NCBI GenBank assembly: GCA_013416795.1
Contig: RQSC01000026.1
Location: 611,165-629,935 of the forward strand
Reading direction: 5' to 3'
From: Prasinococcaceae sp. CCMP 1430
Lineage: Eukaryota; Prasinodermophyta; Palmophyllophyceae; Prasinococcales; Prasinococcaceae
DNA: 18,771 nt
The notes under the pieces are model-generated. The model searched no databases. It worked only from the letters and a program-made list of their open reading frames with translations, and was not told where the DNA came from. Below are positions 16,001-18,771 of the stretch, piece by piece. The position numbers and the translations under genes were made by a program. Every line of letters starts with the position of its first letter. The first letter of the stretch is position 1.

Positions 16001-16768
16001 TCACTTGTCACCGTCGGGGAAGAGTCCGGCGAACATCGCCTTTGCCTTCTCTCGGGCCCTGGCCCACGCTATCTTCGCCTCGTCGAGCGCGGTGCTCCCG
16101 TCTCTGGCCAGTTCGCGGGCCTTGCGCTCCTCACGCTTGCGCTTCTCGCGCTCCAGGTCCTTGCGCCGCCGCGCGCCGGCGCCCTTCTCCGGGTGCGCCT
16201 GCATAGCCTCGGATGCGGGCACAGCCCCGTCCACGAGCGCTCTGGCCTCCTCAGGGCTCACTCCCAGGGCACGCGCCACCTTGTCGTCCTTGCTTAGATT
16301 GCTGACCATTGCCTCGCCTTCAGCGTTGAGAATCGCCTCAGCCTGCGTGTCGTTATCCTGCTGGCGCTCCTGCCTGTCGCCGAGCTCCTCGCGGGTGCGG
16401 CCGCCGCGTGGCAGCCGCTCGCGGGCGCGCGCGGGGCGGGAGCGGACGCGAGGGCGTATCCGAAAGGGGAAAGATATGAATACTGATGGCGGAATCCAAA
16501 TGGAATCCAATGGGTTCCGGGTGCCGCCGGCGAGTTTTTTTGTGCCACCTGTTGGGAGCCGGGCCGGAATGACATGCACTTCGAGAGCGAGCAGGCTAAG
16601 CGGCGCCTCAAGGTACCGTGCCTTCTCGCCCACGTACCGCAATGGGCGCGAGTTTGAGCTGAAGAGCGTGCTTGCAGGGTGCAGGTGCCAGTTGGAGCGC
16701 TCGCGAATGCCTGGCGTATTTATTTGCACCGCCGTCCCTCTGGCGCGCCGGCCCTGCGCGGTCGCCAA
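16001..16768 (-). CDS. Unrecognised charged helical protein; N-terminus uncertain
   Basis: Open frame of 255 codons ending in TGA at 16001-16003. I do not recognise the family. Seen: the C-terminal about 135 residues look like real protein: GGRTREELGDRQERQQDNDT, then AEAILNAEGEAMVSNLSKDD, KVARALGVSPEEARALVDGA, a highly basic RRRKDLEREKRKREERKARE helix (coiled coil or nucleic-acid-binding), and a final amphipathic AKIAWARAREKAKAMFAGLF-PDGDK. The first about 110 codons (16768 to about 16435) have lower GC, repeated GGAATCCAA-type words and no obvious fold, so they may be 5' UTR, an intron or upstream exon. The only in-frame Met besides 16768 and a few later ones is MVSNL. No membrane segment. 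Its 3' end converges with the transporter gene, 114 bases away. Confidence is for coding of the C-terminal part. Confidence 0.45.
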   Translation of the reverse strand: MATAQGRRARGTAVQINTPGIRERSNWHLHPASTLFSSNSRPLRYVGEKARYLEAPLSLLALEVHVIPARLPTGGTKKLAGGTRNPLDSIWIPPSVFISFPFRIRPRVRSRPARARERLPRGGRTREELGDRQERQQDNDTQAEAILNAEGEAMVSNLSKDDKVARALGVSPEEARALVDGAVPASEAMQAHPEKGAGARRRKDLEREKRKREERKARELARDGSTALDEAKIAWARAREKAKAMFAGLFPDGDK

Positions 16769-17231
16769 CCACGCCGAGTCGCGCGGTGCCCCGCGCGGCA
16801 GACTTGAGCTCGCGCCGCGTGCGCGCGGCAGGTCGCGCGGATGAGACTGTCACACACGGCCGCCCGCAGTTTGCGCCCGCGGTGTGGTGCGCGCGCGCGC
16901 GCGCGCGCGCGAATGCGCGCTGTTGGACCTCGCGACAGGCTCGCCGCGTTTTTGCAACAAAAATTTGTGCGGGCACGCCTCTGCATGCACCTCATGCGGG
17001 CACCGCGCGCACCTCCGCGGCGATGGGCGCGCGACCGGCCGAGGGGAGGCGCGCGGCTTCGCGCCGGGGCTCGCCGAGCGCACGCAGGTGCCGGCAGGAG
17101 GCCTTTGTTACTCGGCGCTGCGTGCTCGGCAAGCCCTATAACCCTTTCTATTCCCATTAGTGTGAGTACATACTTTTTGCGCGCGACGCGCCCACGCGCC
17201 GAGCTGTGCAAAGAACGCCCCACCTGGCTGC
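16769..17231. promoter_or_regulatory. Intergenic region upstream of the helical protein and downstream of starch synthase
   Basis: No gene supported in about 460 bases. It holds an uninterrupted (GC)n run at 16889-16911, a T/A patch near 16950-16966 and an AT-richer end (17135-17180) next to the synthase stop, which probably contains that gene's 3' UTR. Confidence 0.5.
16889..16911. repeat. (GC)n run
   Basis: Twenty-three bases of uninterrupted G-C alternation; strong Z-DNA potential. Confidence 0.95.
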
Positions 17232-18770
17232 TTAGTGGGCGTACTTGGCTTCGATGAACTTCTGCTCGTACTCGGAGGCGGCGTGGTCCCAGCCGAGGTC
17301 CTTGTGCATGCCGCGCAGCGCGACCTCCATGAAGGCGTCGCGGTGCTCCCAGTAGGTCCACATCGCCTGTCCGAGCGCCCACTGGAACTGGTCCGTCGCG
17401 GCGTGCTCGAATGTCCAGCCGGTGCCCGCGTTCTCGGCGTCGTAGTGGAGCACGGTGTCGCGGAGGCCGCCCACGGCGTGCACCACGGGCACGGTGCCGT
17501 AGTGCATCGCGTACAGCTGGTTGAGTCCGCACGGCTCGTAGCGCGACGGCATCATGAGGATGTCGCAGCCAGCGGTGATGCGGTGGGCCATCTCCTCGCT
17601 GTACCCGATCCAGGCGCGGACCTTGTCGCGGTTGCGGCACTCCATGTCGTAGATGCGATCCTGCAGGTCCGGGGTCCCGGACGCCAGGAAGATGACCTGC
17701 ACGTTGTGGCTCATGAGGAACTCCTCCGAGTCGAGAATGAAGTCCACGCCCTTCTGCTGGTCGAGCCGGCCGATGAAGCCGAGCGTGATGGTGTCGTGCT
17801 GCTCGGGCAGGCCGAGCTGGCGCTGCAGCGCCGCCTTGCACGCCTGCTTGCCCGTCCACAGCCCCTCCAGGCAGGTGCCGTAGGTCTGGTAGCCGTCCGA
17901 CTGCAGGAACCTGTCGTGCTCGGGGCTCCAAATGTCGAAGTCGATGCCGTTGACGATGCCGGACAGCTTGGCCGGGTCGCTGCGGATGGTCGGGGCGAGG
18001 CCCCAGCCGCCCTCATCCGTGCTCAGCTCCCACGCGTACGCGGGGCTCACCGCGATCACCTTCGTGGCGTAGTCGATCCCCGCCTTGAGGATGTTGCAGC
18101 AGGGGCCCTTGACCGGATCGTCCAGGTAGAAGGCGCCCGTGTGGTGATCCGGCAGGCCGAACTTCCACACCTCGTCCGGCTCGAGGCGGCCCTGGTGCGA
18201 GCCGTTGTGCACGATGAGCACCGAGCGCGCGTACCCGAGGTTGTTGTGATCCTGGTAGAAGGCGCGCAGGTACACGGGCAGCAGCGCGGTGTGCCAGTCG
18301 TTCGCGACGTACACCAGGCTGTCCGTGCCGTACGGGTAGCCGCCGCAGTGCACGTGCCACACCGCCTCGAGGGCGGCCTGGCTCAGCAGCGCGCCGCGCC
18401 ATGCCACGTCCATGGTCGAGCCGGCGTAGATCTTGCCGGCGTTCTCGCGGAAGGCCGGGTGGTTGACGAAGACGAGGTCCACGCCGTCGCGGTGGAGGTG
18501 GAAGTACTCGACGTCCACGCCCGTGCCGCACACCTCAAGGTGCACGTGGGCGCACGGGTCGTGCAGCTCATCGTAGTGGTAGTACATCGGGCTCACGGTC
18601 ATCACGCGGTGGCCCTTCTGCACGAGCTTCCTGGGCAGGCTCGACATGACGTCGCCCAGCCCGCCCGTCTTGGTGAACGGCGCGCACTCGAAGCCCGCGA
18701 ACACGATGTTGAGCCGCTCCTCCGCGCACGCCGCGAGGCGCGCGGTGCGCGGCGCGGCGCGGCGCGCCAC
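17232..18770 (-). CDS. Starch/glycogen synthase (GT5), 5' partial
   Basis: The minus-strand frame is open from the window edge to TAG at 17232-17234, 512 residues; the first codon is GTG, so the true start and any transit peptide lie beyond the window. Seen: APFTKTGGLGDV (residues 31-41) with the KTGGL nucleotide-sugar-binding motif; NDWH (157-160); IVHNGSHQG; VNGIDFDIWSPEHD (274-287); GFIGRLDQQKG (331-341); and YEPCGLNQLYAMHYGTVPVV with Glu412, the conserved ExCGLxQ element, then GGLRDTV. Both Rossmann halves are complete. Known: GT5 enzymes add glucose from ADP- or UDP-glucose to alpha-1,4-glucan ends. Plastid (ADP-glucose) or cytosol (UDP-glucose) cannot be settled without the N-terminus. 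No intron is needed in this stretch, and codon use is strongly C/G-ending, as in the other genes. Confidence 0.9.
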   Translation of the reverse strand: MARRAAPRTARLAACAEERLNIVFAGFECAPFTKTGGLGDVMSSLPRKLVQKGHRVMTVSPMYYHYDELHDPCAHVHLEVCGTGVDVEYFHLHRDGVDLVFVNHPAFRENAGKIYAGSTMDVAWRGALLSQAALEAVWHVHCGGYPYGTDSLVYVANDWHTALLPVYLRAFYQDHNNLGYARSVLIVHNGSHQGRLEPDEVWKFGLPDHHTGAFYLDDPVKGPCCNILKAGIDYATKVIAVSPAYAWELSTDEGGWGLAPTIRSDPAKLSGIVNGIDFDIWSPEHDRFLQSDGYQTYGTCLEGLWTGKQACKAALQRQLGLPEQHDTITLGFIGRLDQQKGVDFILDSEEFLMSHNVQVIFLASGTPDLQDRIYDMECRNRDKVRAWIGYSEEMAHRITAGCDILMMPSRYEPCGLNQLYAMHYGTVPVVHAVGGLRDTVLHYDAENAGTGWTFEHAATDQFQWALGQAMWTYWEHRDAFMEVALRGMHKDLGWDHAASEYEQKFIEAKYAH

Positions 18771-18771
18771 C

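Noticed and set aside
15849-16844. 331-codon plus-strand frame opposite the helical protein
   Set aside because: Ser/Arg/Ala-rich over the part where the minus strand codes good amphipathic helices; only its middle section remains ambiguous.
17136-17160. CTATAACCCTTTCTATTCCC as telomere-like repeat
   Set aside because: Only one AACCCT word; no tandem array.

Overview
This window is nuclear DNA from a eukaryote with a very GC-rich genome, most likely a unicellular photosynthetic alga with flagella. The evidence is spliceosomal introns (GT...AG, about 70-200 bases), typical eukaryotic domain families (MBOAT, BTB, G-patch, LARP, UBE2Q-like E2, LC8 dynein light chain), a starch/glycogen synthase, and a VTT membrane protein whose N-terminus looks like a plastid-lumen targeting sequence. 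Haptophyte, pelagophyte or prasinophyte would all fit. I cannot fix the lineage from the sequence alone. There is no bacterial operon structure, no transposon, no RNA gene and no CRISPR array that I can recognise.

Layout, left to right: (1) VTT/TVP38-DedA-type membrane protein, + strand, 5' partial; (2) a minus-strand locus with an N-terminal BTB/POZ coding part (3393 downwards, one intron) running straight into a G-patch nucleolar-type protein (2589-1108), either two overlapping units or one fused gene; (3) MBOAT lysophospholipid acyltransferase, +, two exons; (4) LC8/DNAL4-type dynein light chain, -, two exons; (5) a protein with two cyclic-nucleotide-binding domains, +, with an apparent frameshift at a run of nine G; (6) UBE2Q-like ubiquitin-conjugating protein with SUMO-interaction-like motifs, +; (7) prolyl 4-hydroxylase with an N-terminal ShKT-like domain, -; (8) LARP6-like La-related protein, +, three exons; (9) AAAP-family amino acid transporter, +, four exons; (10) an unrecognised charged helical protein, -; (11) starch/glycogen synthase (GT5), -, 5' partial.

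Genes are packed at about one per 1.6-1.7 kb, with several divergent promoter regions (3391-3394, 5925-6887, 11523-12022) and convergent 3' ends (848-1107, 4862-5316, 9873-10070, 15887-16000). Neighbours do not form a pathway. They look like independent housekeeping genes: lipid remodelling, ribosome/RNA biology, flagellar or transport dynein, cyclic nucleotide signalling, ubiquitin/SUMO, secretory hydroxylation, amino acid transport and storage glucan synthesis.

The most notable signals are the BTB/G-patch junction, the BTB and MBOAT start codons sharing one CATG, the uniform GTGCGY splice donors with introns filled by alternating purine-pyrimidine tracts, the SUMO-interaction-like motifs on the E2, and a cluster of four CACGTG boxes ahead of the E2. 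I did not find a convincing undescribed multi-gene system.
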